Assembly: GCF_037176765.1 (NCBI RefSeq) | Contig: NC_090024.1 | Span: 196,474,278 to 196,538,277 of the forward strand | DNA: 64,000 bases | Source of the DNA: Anolis sagrei | Lineage: Eukaryota; Chordata; Lepidosauria; Squamata; Anolidae | Direction of reading: 5' to 3' | Part shown: positions 57,008 to 58,095 of the stretch, in pieces | How the letters are laid out: every line of letters begins with the position of its first letter | Numbering within the stretch: the stretch's first letter is position 1 | Notes under the pieces: model-generated | The model's input: the letters and a program-made list of their open reading frames with translations, nothing else | Database searches by the model: none | Told to the model about the DNA's origin: nothing | Made by a program: the position numbers and the translations under genes

Positions 57008-58095
57008 TGGACGAATCACAAGCCTGAAAAAAATGACATAAAATTAACATGTCAAACTACTCTGGGACTTCCGAATTCAGACTGACAGAGTTTTTGAGCA
57101 CAATACTCCTGACCTCACAATTGTGGAAAAATAAAAAGTATGGATTGTCAGTGTTGCAGTCCCAGGTGATAGCAGAATTGACGAAAAGCAACTGGAAAAG
57201 CTTACATGAGACAAGGATTTAAAGATTGAACTGCAAAGACTCTGACACAAGCCAGTAAAGGTGGACCCAGTGGTGATTGGCACACTGGGTGCAGTACCTA
57301 AATACCTTGGCCTGCACTTGAAAACAATCAATGGTGACAAAATTACCATCTGTTAGCTGCAAAAGGCCACCCTACTTGGATCTGCATGCATTATTTGTCG
57401 ATACATCACACAGTCCTAGACACTTGGGAAGTGTCTGACATGTGATCCAATACAAAATGCCAGCATAGTGATCTTGTTTGTTGTGTACTAATCTTGTATA
57501 TCAAATAATAATAATTGTCCACCTTCTGACCATAAACTACTTTCACAGCTGGGGTTTTCTTTGTAGATTTTTAAACAAACACATTTGTGAGTTAGATAAA
57601 TAGCTGAAGTTTAAGGTAAGTACAAATTATAGGCTTGTACATTACCATTTCTAAACATTTCTACAAATATTGTTGCATGCAGGAGTTTAAATTAATTTGT
57701 ATTCTTACCTGTATCAATAAATATACCAGAATTAGCCCCTGAAATTACCAAGGTGAGTGTATTCTTAGATGAAATGCTGTCATTTCATTGAGTAACGAGT
57801 TAAAATACTACTCAAAGTAGAGGTGAGAGCAAGTGGTTGATCAAATGGCAAATTGAATAACATTCTCTGGACAAAGCTTGCAATATGGTTTGTAACTGCA
57901 ATATCCTTCTAAAAACGACAATATTATTAATTAAAAATCTTATTTTTCCTTCTTCTGCAGGTGGACATTATTTTCCAGCAATCCTCTATTTTGTTTTACA
58001 TTGAAAGCAAACCTTTATTAGAAAAAAACAGCTTGCTATACTCTTCATTTTCCAAAAAAAGGACCAGTCTGGTCTATATATACGAGTACAACTAA
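3634..58095 (+). CDS. Complement receptor type 1/2-like multi-CCP membrane protein (whole spliced gene)
   Basis: Proposed exons: 3634-3715; 8986-9177; 11246-11345; 11675-11760; 13608-13799; 13939-14121; 16044-16226; 19146-19259; 21614-21805; 22179-22278; 22405-22490; 24547-24738; 24880-25062; 27060-27242; 27768-27881; 28280-28474; 29593-29692; 32191-32276; 34583-34774; 34952-35134; 35473-35652; 36023-36205; 37456-37644; 37772-37951; 40818-41000; 41716-41898; 44206-44406; 46356-46538; 50950-51132; 52290-52472; 52563-52745; 53007-53198; 53810-53839; 54394-54466; then tentative 54656-54684, 57730-57752, 57961-58095. The joined frame is open for about 1,816 codons. Each CCP exon carries the four-cysteine, one-tryptophan sushi pattern with a central GY. 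A signal peptide, about 26 CCPs, a membrane helix and a basic stop-transfer make it a type I cell-surface protein. By family knowledge it should bind C3b/C4b fragments and restrain or sense complement. The CR1-like label is by architecture; orthology to CR1, CR2 or CD46 cannot be settled here. Confidence 0.85.
4156..4361. mobile_element. Palindromic MITE, copy 2, with internal (TA)n expansion
   Basis: It has the same terminal inverted repeats (GGGCTCTTCCACACAGC and CTGTGTGGAAGGACTC). The right arm contains about 60 bp of (TA)n at 4280-4343 that the other copies lack. It lies in intron 1. Confidence 0.7.
4452..5460 (-). mobile_element. Non-LTR retrotransposon fragment with inverted 5' part
   Basis: On the minus strand, 5310-4459 codes the C-terminal part of a LINE polyprotein: [12 protein letters not shown], a linker, and a zinc-finger end [17 protein letters not shown]. 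At 5313-5455 the strand flips, and the plus strand codes RT-like sequence ([20 protein letters not shown]) that belongs upstream of the minus part. This is the usual product of twin priming. The exact clade is uncertain. Confidence 0.7.
5461..6530. other. Intron 1, no feature recognised
   Basis: AT-rich intronic DNA with short incidental open frames only; I see no exon, repeat or RNA gene I can name. Confidence 0.5.
6534..7262. mobile_element. Repeat related to the hAT-like element at 1925
   Basis: It starts TTACTAGCTCGGGTACCCGGC and then carries four or five imperfect units of roughly 120-150 bp with GGTGAACTACAACTCCCA, TCAGTTGGTCATGGGG and GTGCCAAGTTTGGTCCAG. It is non-coding. The leading part differs from the 1925 copy, so it may be a composite. 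Confidence 0.5.
7467..7520 (+). mobile_element. 3' tail of a Sauria/BovB-type SINE
   Basis: GGGTCACCATAAGCAAGAAA and GACTTCAAGGCACA match the common SINE tail shared with BovB in squamates. Only the tail is recognisable. A similar tail is at 51306-51345. Confidence 0.55.
7521..8129. other. Intron 1, no feature recognised
   Basis: Ordinary AT-rich intron sequence; nothing supportable was seen. Confidence 0.4.
8130..8530 (-). mobile_element. L1-type LINE fragment (reverse transcriptase)
   Basis: Read on the minus strand it gives [15 protein letters not shown], then [33 protein letters not shown] and [11 protein letters not shown], the L1 RT core in order. There are in-frame breaks, and both ends are missing. 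Confidence 0.7.
8986..9177 (+). CDS. Repeat A, CCP1 exon
   Basis: The acceptor is TTTTTGTCACCAG and the donor GTGAGT; the exon is 192 bp, phase 1 at both ends. The product begins [15 protein letters not shown] and contains VKYTCRPGY and a C-terminal EWSELEEFC, so all four CCP cysteines and the tryptophan are present. The [11 protein letters not shown] opening resembles the first CCP of C4BPA, CD46 and each CR1 long repeat. It is the membrane-distal first domain after the signal peptide and is paralogous to the exons at 21614 and 28280. Confidence 0.9.
9552..9912. mobile_element. hAT (Charlie-like) non-autonomous transposon, copy 1
   Basis: Ends CAGGAGTCCTCAAACT and AGTTTGAGGATCCCTG are inverted. 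The 361-bp body is about 80-90% like 55241-55609, including AATGAATTCCTATGCACAC and GACCCTGAGCAAGGGCCGGG. It lies in the CCP1-CCP2 intron of repeat A. Confidence 0.75.
9930..10920. other. Intron, partly unclassified repeat
   Basis: A GC-richer block at about 10000-10290 (CTTCTGGCAGAGGCCCTGCC) resembles 31200-31275 (CTTCTGGCATAGGCCCCGCC), so it is an unclassified interspersed repeat. The remainder is AT-rich with nothing recognised. Confidence 0.35.
10925..11045 (+). mobile_element. L2-like 3' tail
   Basis: TTTTGTAAGCCACACCGAGT followed by a TTATTATT tract matches the shared L2/SINE 3' end (compare 56920-56970 and 58515-58560). Confidence 0.45.
11246..11345 (+). CDS. Repeat A, CCP2 first half
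   Basis: This 100-bp exon runs from an acceptor TTTCCTGCTAG to a donor GTAAGC. It codes [16 protein letters not shown] through VKYSCDEG and stops two bases into the glycine codon of the GY motif, giving a phase-2 intron. The split of the second CCP at this point is a known feature of CR1, CD46 and C4BP genes. It needs the 86-bp exon at 11675 to complete the domain. Confidence 0.9.
11675..11760 (+). CDS. Repeat A, CCP2 second half
   Basis: This 86-bp exon follows TTTCCCCCCAATTTAG and ends before GTAAGT. It continues [20 protein letters not shown] and ends PFCE, supplying Cys3, the tryptophan and Cys4 of CCP2. 100 + 86 = 186 bp restores phase 1 for the next exon. Confidence 0.9.
11915..12150 (-). 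mobile_element. tRNA-derived squamate SINE (reverse)
   Basis: The body GAGACTTGAGAAACTGCA, TTGCCCAGGGGGCGCCTGGA and GAGGCTTCTCTCATGTCCC is the familiar squamate SINE, with a degenerate box B read on the minus strand. Flanks AATAGAAACAGAG and AATAGAAAACAGAG look like a target-site duplication. It is inserted in the repeat A intron only. Confidence 0.65.
12325..12412 (+). repeat. 5S rRNA-derived sequence, repeat A copy
   Basis: GGAAGCTAAGCAGGGT, TTAGTACTTAGATGGAAGAC and TGCCAGGTGCTATAG align to the 3' half of 5S rRNA (GGAAGCTAAGCAGGGTC, GTTAGTACTTGGATGGGAGA). It is mutated and partial, so a relic or SINE head, not a functional gene. Repeat B has a shorter copy at 23052. Confidence 0.65.
12612..12885 (+). 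mobile_element. Sauria-type SINE shared with repeat B
   Basis: GGGAGCCAGCATTGTATAGG, AATTTAAATCCCTACTCAAC, ACCCGGTAAGTGATCTTGG and CCATGGCAAAGCTTCTCAG follow the tRNA-like head and body of squamate SINEs. The paralogous position in repeat B (23333-24000) holds the same insertion, so it predates the duplication. Confidence 0.65.
12890..13540. other. Intron, repeat A
   Basis: AT-rich intronic DNA that aligns loosely with 24000-24480 of repeat B; no other feature. Confidence 0.4.
13608..13799 (+). CDS. Repeat A, CCP3 exon
   Basis: The exon is 192 bp, phase 1 at both ends, with acceptor CTTTCTTTCTAG and donor GTATGG. It begins [17 protein letters not shown] and contains [16 protein letters not shown] and VWSGRAYCG. 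The first 140 bp or so are identical to the copy at 24547, while the last 55 bp differ at about eight positions (see findings). CCP1-3 of a CR1-type long repeat hold the C4b/C3b site in mammals; that function is inferred. Confidence 0.9.
13939..14121 (+). CDS. Repeat A, CCP4 exon with GC donor
   Basis: The exon is 183 bp, acceptor TTCTTTTTTAG. It codes [18 protein letters not shown], then [19 protein letters not shown] and [11 protein letters not shown]. Keeping phase 1 with the next exon requires the donor to be GCAAGT at 14122, a GC-AG intron; the paralog at 25062 shows the same GCAAGT, while repeat C has GTAAAA here. Read-through would add about ten residues and stop at 14151-14153, a possible alternative soluble end. 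Confidence 0.85.
14397..14880 (-). mobile_element. L2-type LINE 3' fragment, repeat A only
   Basis: After (TAA)n it reads ACTTTATTTATACCCCACC and CTCCCCGAGGGACTCGG, then the minus-strand 3' coding edge (GGCTCCTCCTAAAGACTGCC, GGGGCCACCACT). Repeat B at 25395-25425 keeps the unoccupied site (GCATCAAATACTGAATACTT), so this insertion followed the duplication. Confidence 0.65.
14885..16000. other. Intron, repeat A
   Basis: It aligns in patches to 25425-27000 of repeat B (for example GGAGCTGGTTGGATCTTGG against GGAGTTGGTTGGAGCTTGA). No other element was recognised. Confidence 0.4.
16044..16226 (+). CDS. Repeat A, CCP5 exon
   Basis: The exon is 183 bp with acceptor CTTCTACTTTCAG and donor GTACAT. 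It codes [18 protein letters not shown], then [19 protein letters not shown] and [12 protein letters not shown]. This EVQCQxPPxxxNG subtype recurs at 27060, 36023, 40818, 41716, 46356 and 50950, so it is the most duplicated CCP type in the gene. Confidence 0.9.
16312..18871 (-). mobile_element. CR1-type LINE, 5'-truncated, repeat A only
   Basis: On the minus strand, 18835-17096 codes 579 residues: endonuclease C-terminus ([22 protein letters not shown]), a linker, then RT ([57 protein letters not shown]). The C-terminal region continues in two further frames (17136-16696 and 16671-16414), so there are at least two frameshifts. The 3' end is the CR1 repeat (CATAGAATCATAGAATC, 16315-16346). Repeat B keeps the empty site near 27453. 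Confidence 0.9.
19146..19259 (+). CDS. Repeat A, charged linker exon (not CCP)
   Basis: The exon is 114 bp, phase 1 both ends, with acceptor TCTGATCTACTGTAG and donor GTACAG. It codes 38 residues, [10 protein letters not shown] through [12 protein letters not shown] to VPGLPRD, with no cysteine and about 40% charged residues. A paralog of identical length and phase lies at 27768, with 28 of 38 residues the same. It sits between repeats A and B and should act as a flexible or short helical hinge. I do not recognise it from mammalian CR1, CR2 or CD46. Confidence 0.75.
19745..19975 (-). mobile_element. L2/SINE-type 3' fragment
   Basis: A TTATTTATTTATT tract is followed by TATCCCGCTCTTCTCACCC and AGAGGGCTCAGAGCGGC, the common reverse-oriented L2-like 3' end. 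Confidence 0.5.
19980..20690. other. Intron between repeats A and B
   Basis: AT-rich sequence with nothing recognised; it bridges the A linker and repeat B. Confidence 0.4.
20695..21441 (+). mobile_element. CR1-type LINE 3' fragment
   Basis: An open frame (to 21356) codes the CR1 C-terminal region: [67 protein letters not shown]. It ends with GATTCTATGATTCTATG at 21424-21440. It is truncated upstream of the thumb domain. Its mostly open frame suggests a younger insertion than the copy at 16312. Confidence 0.9.
21614..21805 (+). CDS. Repeat B, CCP1 exon
   Basis: This 192-bp paralog of exon 8986 has the same acceptor context (TTTTTGTCACCAG) and GTGAGT donor. The product begins [20 protein letters not shown] and keeps all four cysteines ([19 protein letters not shown]). 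About 10% of bases differ from the A copy. Confidence 0.9.
22179..22278 (+). CDS. Repeat B, CCP2 first half
   Basis: This 100-bp exon, acceptor TTTACTGCTAG and donor GTAAGC, codes [16 protein letters not shown] and IHYTCDEG. It is too short to stand alone as a long open frame but matches the A and C copies in length, phase and splice sites. Confidence 0.9.
22405..22490 (+). CDS. Repeat B, CCP2 second half
   Basis: This 86-bp exon after TTTTTCCAATTTAG ends before GTAAGT. It codes [20 protein letters not shown] and VVFCE, completing CCP2. Confidence 0.9.
22755..23003 (-). mobile_element. tRNA-derived squamate SINE (reverse)
   Basis: GTGTGTCAGGAGTGACTTGA, GACGTTGCCCAGGGGACACC, GAGGCTTCTCTCATGTCCC and a CACCGGGGG end. 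Same family as 11915 but inserted at a different point of the paralogous intron. Confidence 0.7.
23052..23115 (+). repeat. 5S rRNA-derived sequence, repeat B copy
   Basis: TTGGAAGCTAAGCGAGTAG, GATGGGAGACTGCC and ATACCAGGTGCTGTAAG match 5S rRNA with an internal deletion. It corresponds in position to 12325-12412. Confidence 0.6.
23361..23665. mobile_element. hAT-type non-autonomous transposon, 305 bp
   Basis: Ends CAGGCATGTAGCC and GGCTACGGGCCTG are inverted. An exact 8-bp target duplication GTTTGAGT flanks it (23353-23360 and 23666-23673), diagnostic of hAT. Repeat A has only one GTTTGAAT at the matching point (12639). Poly-G/C tracts at both ends may stem from the element or be assembly-sensitive. 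Confidence 0.8.
23778..23900 (+). repeat. (CCCTA)n and (CTCCT)n simple repeats
   Basis: CCCTACCCTACCCTACCC with variants, then CTCCTCCTTCTCCTCC. The repeat A SINE has only TTACCCTTCCTCCCCC here, so this grew after the duplication. Confidence 0.8.
24010..24480. other. Intron, repeat B
   Basis: AT-rich DNA paralogous to 13000-13530; no other feature. Confidence 0.4.
24547..24738 (+). CDS. Repeat B, CCP3 exon
   Basis: This 192-bp paralog of 13608 has acceptor CTTTCTTTCTAG and donor GTATGG. It begins [17 protein letters not shown], and most of the exon and its upstream intron flank are nearly identical to repeat A. Confidence 0.9.
24880..25062 (+). CDS. Repeat B, CCP4 exon with GC donor
   Basis: The exon is 183 bp, acceptor TGTCTTCTTTTCAG. 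It codes [37 protein letters not shown] and [11 protein letters not shown]. The donor is GCAAGT at 25063, as in repeat A. Read-through would add about 26 residues before a stop near 25140. Confidence 0.85.
25711..26642. mobile_element. Penelope-like element with inverted 3' ends, repeat B only
   Basis: On the minus strand, 26240-25703 codes a GIY-YIG endonuclease region ([56 protein letters not shown]), typical of Penelope C-termini. From 26239 the same 3' end runs on the plus strand: 26239-26308 is the reverse complement of 25710-25779, and it continues into the Penelope 3' UTR (AGGATGCTTGCCATAGATGC, AACCCACAAGAACCTAGTGA). RT is absent. Repeat A lacks the insertion. Confidence 0.75.
27060..27242 (+). 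CDS. Repeat B, CCP5 exon
   Basis: This 183-bp paralog of 16044 codes [37 protein letters not shown] and [12 protein letters not shown]. The last exon base is T rather than G (AAAT before GTACAT), which weakens the donor and changes the junction codon from Ala to Ser. If the donor failed, the frame would run on to a stop near 27328. Confidence 0.85.
27768..27881 (+). CDS. Repeat B, charged linker exon (not CCP)
   Basis: The exon is 114 bp, acceptor CCCACTGTAG after a (TC)n tract, donor GTATAT. It codes [21 protein letters not shown] and VPGPPRE. Length, phase and the EKETKEE core match the A linker. It separates repeat B from repeat C. The open frame and mostly conservative changes between copies suggest it is used as protein. 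Confidence 0.75.
28100..28270. other. Intron before repeat C, short GC-rich patch
   Basis: TTATTATTATTTATTAAGCT followed by a GC-richer stretch; probably an old repeat, not identified. Confidence 0.3.
28280..28474 (+). CDS. Repeat C, CCP1 exon
   Basis: The exon is 195 bp, acceptor TTTTTTATTGCAG and donor GTGAGT. It codes [32 protein letters not shown] and EWSEIQEFC. It is clearly paralogous to the A and B CCP1 exons but much more diverged, so repeat C separated earlier. Confidence 0.9.
28960..29215 (-). mobile_element. Sauria-type SINE (reverse)
   Basis: TTGTTGTTGTATGCCTTCAA, CTCCCTCTGAGGCTGAGGAA, GGTTTGAACCCTGGTCTCC (box B read in reverse) and CACTCAAACCACTACTC are the SINE tail, body and head in order. 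Confidence 0.7.
29593..29692 (+). CDS. Repeat C, CCP2 first half
   Basis: This 100-bp exon, acceptor TTATTTTCTTTAAG and donor GTAAGC, codes [17 protein letters not shown] and INYTCDEG, with the same phase-2 split as A and B. Confidence 0.9.
30100..30665 (-). mobile_element. Possible solo LTR (fossil)
   Basis: The block ends, on the minus strand, with TGTTGGGGATTCC, and its general base pattern resembles squamate LTRs. No internal coding region was seen. Assignment to an LTR family is uncertain. Confidence 0.3.
30670..32180. other. Intron within CCP2 of repeat C
   Basis: Apart from an unclassified repeat near 31150-31320, nothing is recognised. Confidence 0.4.
32191..32276 (+). CDS. Repeat C, CCP2 second half
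   Basis: This 86-bp exon, acceptor CATTTTCATATAG and donor GTAAGT, codes [20 protein letters not shown] and IPLCQ. The residue after the split glycine is Phe instead of Tyr. The intron separating the two halves has grown to 2.5 kb through repeat insertion. Confidence 0.9.
32870..33725 (-). mobile_element. Two adjacent decayed L2-type 3' fragments
   Basis: Reverse L2 3' signals appear twice: CATGTTTTTAGTTGTTTTCA with AGAACCAGGGGGCC (about 33180-33260) and CACGTTTTCAGTTCCTTCC with GGGCCACTACTGAGAAGG (about 33460-33635). Both match the minus-strand L2 at 38405. A (TAA)n tract begins the first. Confidence 0.6.
34105..34210. repeat. Unclassified interspersed repeat
   Basis: TTAGGAATTGTGGGAGTTGA and AGTCCAAAACATCAGG also occur at 61755 and 62859 with the same preceding GGAAAAGGAAAGGCC-like block. 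A poly-C/(CA)n tract follows. Confidence 0.5.
34382..34522. mobile_element. Palindromic hAT-type MITE, copy 1
   Basis: Left arm TTCTTCTCAACCTGTAGGTC and right arm GACCCACAGGTTGAGAATGA are inverted, as are the inner blocks around CCAGCTGGTAAACTGG. Another copy is at 54086. Confidence 0.75.
34583..34774 (+). CDS. Repeat C, CCP3 exon
   Basis: The exon is 192 bp, acceptor CATTGTCTTTAG, donor GTGTGT. It codes [35 protein letters not shown] and VWSGHAYCG, and aligns end to end with the A and B CCP3 exons. Confidence 0.9.
34952..35134 (+). CDS. Repeat C, CCP4 exon
   Basis: The exon is 183 bp, acceptor TCTGTCTTTTTAG, donor GTAAAA. It codes [37 protein letters not shown] and [10 protein letters not shown]. 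The canonical GT donor contrasts with the GC donor of the A and B copies. Confidence 0.9.
35473..35652 (+). CDS. CCP exon, subtype c (first)
   Basis: The exon is 180 bp, acceptor TTTTCTTTTGCAG, donor GTATGA. It codes [37 protein letters not shown] and MWNSPVPVC. This subtype is missing between CCP4 and CCP5 in repeats A and B but recurs at 37772. Confidence 0.9.
36023..36205 (+). CDS. CCP exon, subtype d
   Basis: The exon is 183 bp, acceptor CTCTTTTTTTCAG, donor GTATGT. It codes [37 protein letters not shown] and [11 protein letters not shown], equivalent to CCP5 of repeats A and B. Confidence 0.9.
36280..36690 (-). mobile_element. Old L2-type LINE fragment
   Basis: AGGGCTTTGTATATCATTAA, CCAGCACCTTGACTTATG and CAACCAATGGAGTTG match the L2 thumb region read in reverse (compare 38665-38730). 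Highly decayed. Confidence 0.5.
37085..37251 (+). pseudogene. Dead CCP exon, subtype a
   Basis: The sequence reads [30 protein letters not shown], then a stop after Arg (AGATAA), with the remainder (WNKPPKC-like) out of frame. It matches the live subtype a exon at 52563. The acceptor CAG of that exon is replaced by TAATT here, so no AG precedes the domain. It is a decayed copy of the host gene's own exon and is presumably skipped. Confidence 0.8.
37456..37644 (+). CDS. CCP exon, subtype b
   Basis: The exon is 189 bp, acceptor TTTTCTCTACAG, donor GTATAG. It codes [36 protein letters not shown] and [15 protein letters not shown]. The subtype recurs at 53007, and as a dead copy at 45838. Confidence 0.9.
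37772..37951 (+). CDS. CCP exon, subtype c (second)
   Basis: The exon is 180 bp, acceptor ATCCTCTTTGCAG, donor GTATGT. It codes [37 protein letters not shown] and IWDPPVPIC. The intron to the preceding exon is only 127 bp. Confidence 0.9.
38160..40030 (-). mobile_element. L2-type LINE, 5'-truncated, long intact RT frame
   Basis: 40018-38405 on the minus strand is one uninterrupted 537-codon frame: [86 protein letters not shown] and the thumb region [16 protein letters not shown]. The 3' UTR ends in a TTTATTTATTTA tract at 38163. The endonuclease half is missing. The lack of stops and its high GC in an AT-rich intron point to a recent insertion. Confidence 0.9.
40031..40790. other. Intron, no feature recognised
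   Basis: AT-rich with two poly-G tracts (about 40055 and 40500). Confidence 0.4.
40818..41000 (+). CDS. CCP exon, subtype d
   Basis: The exon is 183 bp, acceptor TTCTTCTTTCAG, donor GTAAGT. It codes [37 protein letters not shown] and [11 protein letters not shown], very close to the exon at 36023, showing that a c-d-a-b block was duplicated. Confidence 0.9.
41716..41898 (+). CDS. CCP exon, subtype d variant lacking the GY glycine
   Basis: The exon is 183 bp, acceptor TTTCTTTTCAG, donor GTAAGT. It codes [37 protein letters not shown] and [11 protein letters not shown]. The four cysteines and the Trp are kept, but the near-invariant Gly of the GY motif is Pro (EPPY). Confidence 0.88.
42180..42760. 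other. Unclassified GC-richer block in intron
   Basis: A 116-codon minus-strand open frame (42735-42385, with [14 protein letters not shown]) lies in a block of higher GC than its surroundings. I recognise no family; it may be part of an old retroelement. Confidence 0.25.
42765..44190. other. Intron, mostly unrecognised
   Basis: A decayed SINE-like tail at about 43545-43590 (TTGTTGTCGTTGTTGTGTGC) is the only recognisable piece. Confidence 0.4.
44206..44406 (+). CDS. CCP exon, subtype a, with displaced acceptor
   Basis: The domain reads [36 protein letters not shown] and WTEPPKC, matching subtype a at 52563. The usual acceptor just before it is lost (CTCTTTTACCTATTGT has no AG). The nearest upstream AGs, at 44193 and 44205, both keep the frame and would add 8 to 12 residues including an extra cysteine. 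The donor GTTCTT is weak but shared by the subtype (GTTGTT at 52746). It may be used, or skipped because phase 1 is kept either way. Confidence 0.55.
44466..45133 (+). repeat. 333-bp tandem duplication
   Basis: The unit starting TTAATTTTTTGCATAACAGC at 44466 recurs at 44799 with few differences and ends with GAGAAAGTGAGCGGAGC both times. It starts about 60 bp after the 44206 exon donor. Confidence 0.85.
44600..45610 (+). mobile_element. Possible LTR-like fossil spanning the tandem repeat
   Basis: Downstream of the tandem units the sequence has an LTR-like end (AATAAACAACTCTGTTCTTT, then GATTGGTGACAGCAG near 45600). No coding region is visible. Family and limits are uncertain. Confidence 0.25.
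45838..46027 (+). pseudogene. Dead CCP exon, subtype b
   Basis: The sequence reads [53 protein letters not shown] and then stops. It aligns with the exon at 53007, but the second CCP cysteine is Ser, no AG precedes it, and the donor GTATGT is ATATAT. It is a decayed exon of the host gene. Confidence 0.8.
46052..46085 (+). pseudogene. Remnant of a subtype c CCP exon
   Basis: After TTATTTTTCAG the sequence reads [11 protein letters not shown] and meets GTAAGT after only 34 bp. The CxxGIxH pattern resembles the start of the subtype c exon at 37772 ([11 protein letters not shown]). Splicing it in would break the frame, so it is read as a truncated relic. Confidence 0.5.
46356..46538 (+). CDS. 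CCP exon, subtype d/e
   Basis: The exon is 183 bp, acceptor TTTTCTGCTTCTAG, donor GTAAGA. It codes [38 protein letters not shown] and [11 protein letters not shown]. The 3.2-kb BovB element starts about 10 bp after its donor; the donor itself is intact. Confidence 0.88.
46550..49770 (+). mobile_element. BovB (RTE-clade) LINE, apparently full length and intact
   Basis: One frame of 1,010 codons (46726-49758). Residues about 70-310 are an APE endonuclease ([41 protein letters not shown]). RT follows: [80 protein letters not shown], then the C-terminus [16 protein letters not shown] and [12 protein letters not shown]. The 5' UTR (CACCTCAATGATGTCATG) and 3' end (GACTGAACGAATGAACAACA) are the familiar BovB ends. 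No stop or frameshift in the frame. AAGACTTT before it and AAGATTTT after it may be a target duplication. Confidence 0.92.
49775..50940. other. Intron, no feature recognised
   Basis: AT-rich intron remainder after the BovB; one poly-G tract at 50228. Confidence 0.45.
50950..51132 (+). CDS. CCP exon, subtype d
   Basis: The exon is 183 bp, acceptor TCTCTCCTTTTAG, donor GTAAGT. It codes [38 protein letters not shown] and [11 protein letters not shown]. Confidence 0.9.
51140..52280. other. Intron with SINE tail and unclassified block
   Basis: A SINE/BovB-type tail at 51306-51345 (GTGGAGTCATCATAAGTCAA). About 51510-51860 is a GC-richer unclassified block with inverted GCTGAGGAAAG and CTTTCCTCAGC. 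Nothing else. Confidence 0.4.
52290..52472 (+). CDS. CCP exon, subtype e
   Basis: The exon is 183 bp, acceptor GGTTTTGCTCTAG, donor GTATTG. It codes [38 protein letters not shown] and [11 protein letters not shown]. It is separated from the next CCP exon by an intron of only 90 bp. Confidence 0.9.
52563..52745 (+). CDS. CCP exon, subtype a (live copy)
   Basis: The exon is 183 bp, acceptor GGTTTTTGTTTTCAG, donor GTTGTT. It codes [38 protein letters not shown] and WTEPPKC. It is the reference for the dead copy at 37085 and the displaced-acceptor copy at 44206. The GTTGTT donor lacks the usual purine at +3. Confidence 0.85.
53007..53198 (+). CDS. CCP exon, subtype b, membrane-proximal
   Basis: The exon is 192 bp, acceptor CGCCTCTATAG, donor GTATGT. 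It codes [35 protein letters not shown] and [13 protein letters not shown]. It is the last CCP before the membrane anchor. Confidence 0.9.
53200..53800. other. Intron before the juxtamembrane exon
   Basis: AT-rich; ends in a poly-C run at 53782-53796 serving as part of the acceptor tract. Confidence 0.4.
53810..53839 (+). CDS. Juxtamembrane mini-exon
   Basis: This 30-bp exon follows a poly-C/T tract and CTTCATTAG and ends before GTAAGT. It codes [10 protein letters not shown], phase 1 at both ends, and leads into the transmembrane exon. It is tiny but has strong splice sites and the right phase. Confidence 0.7.
54086..54218. mobile_element. Palindromic hAT-type MITE, copy 2
   Basis: CAGTGGTTCTCAACATGTGG and CCACATGTTGAAAACCACT form a long inverted repeat, with the inner CTGGTAAACTGG core of the copy at 34382. 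TTAGGT on both sides suggests a target duplication. Confidence 0.8.
54394..54466 (+). CDS. Transmembrane exon
   Basis: This 73-bp exon, acceptor TTTGGTTTCAACAG and donor GTAAGG, codes [19 protein letters not shown] followed by SKRKK. That is one membrane helix with a basic stop-transfer, making a type I protein. The exon leaves two bases (phase 2). The position after the last CCP and mini-exon is as in CR1, CR2 and CD46. Confidence 0.85.
54656..54684 (+). CDS. Proposed cytoplasmic mini-exon
   Basis: After TTTAGTCTTCTGTATAG, a 29-bp stretch completes the phase-2 codon and reads [10 protein letters not shown] before GTATGA. It continues the basic cytoplasmic segment and leaves phase 1. The evidence is phase and splice consensus only. 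Confidence 0.4.
55241..55609. mobile_element. hAT (Charlie-like) non-autonomous transposon, copy 2
   Basis: 369 bp from CAGGGGTCCACAAACT to GTTTGAGGATCCCTG. An exact 8-bp duplication AATTAGAG lies at 55233-55240 and 55610-55617. Contains a (GTT)n expansion. Confidence 0.88.
56018..56167. mobile_element. Palindromic MITE, copy 3
   Basis: GGGCTCTTCCACACAGCC and CTGTGTGGAAGGGGCC ends and inner AACCCAGAATATCAAGGCAG; the best preserved of the three copies. Confidence 0.8.
56170..56880. other. Intron or 3' region, no gene recognised
   Basis: A 119-codon frame at 56236 has no recognisable domain and contains repeat-like phrases (GGCCATACAGCCCGGAAAAC). A (GT)n/poly-G run lies at 56757-56785. Confidence 0.4.
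56885..57005 (+). mobile_element. L2-like 3' tail with (TAA)n
   Basis: GCTGCCTTGAGTCCCCATGG, GAGAAAGGCAGGGTATAAAT, then (TAA)n. Confidence 0.6.
57040..57425 (+). mobile_element. LINE C-terminal fragment (R4/Rex6-like)
   Basis: With frame changes it reads [35 protein letters not shown] and [16 protein letters not shown]-like, the conserved end of an R4-type or similar non-LTR element. Confidence 0.5.
57730..57752 (+). CDS. Proposed cytoplasmic mini-exon
   Basis: After ATATACCAG, a 23-bp stretch reads ELAPEITK in the frame left by the previous mini-exon and ends before GTGAGT, leaving phase 0. It is supported only by phase and splice consensus, so it is tentative. Confidence 0.35.
57961..58095 (+). 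CDS. Proposed terminal coding exon
   Basis: A strong acceptor (TTTTTCCTTCTTCTGCAG) precedes 57961. In the frame from the preceding mini-exon it codes 44 residues, starting VDIIFQQSS, containing SFSKKRTSL and ending VYIYEYN before TAA at 58093. The other two frames also end quickly, so the tail sequence depends on the upstream mini-exons. Tyrosines near the C-terminus could be signalling sites, but no named motif is clear. Confidence 0.4.
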   Translation: MDIIFQQSSILFYIESKPLLEKNSLLYSSFSKKRTSLVYIYEYN

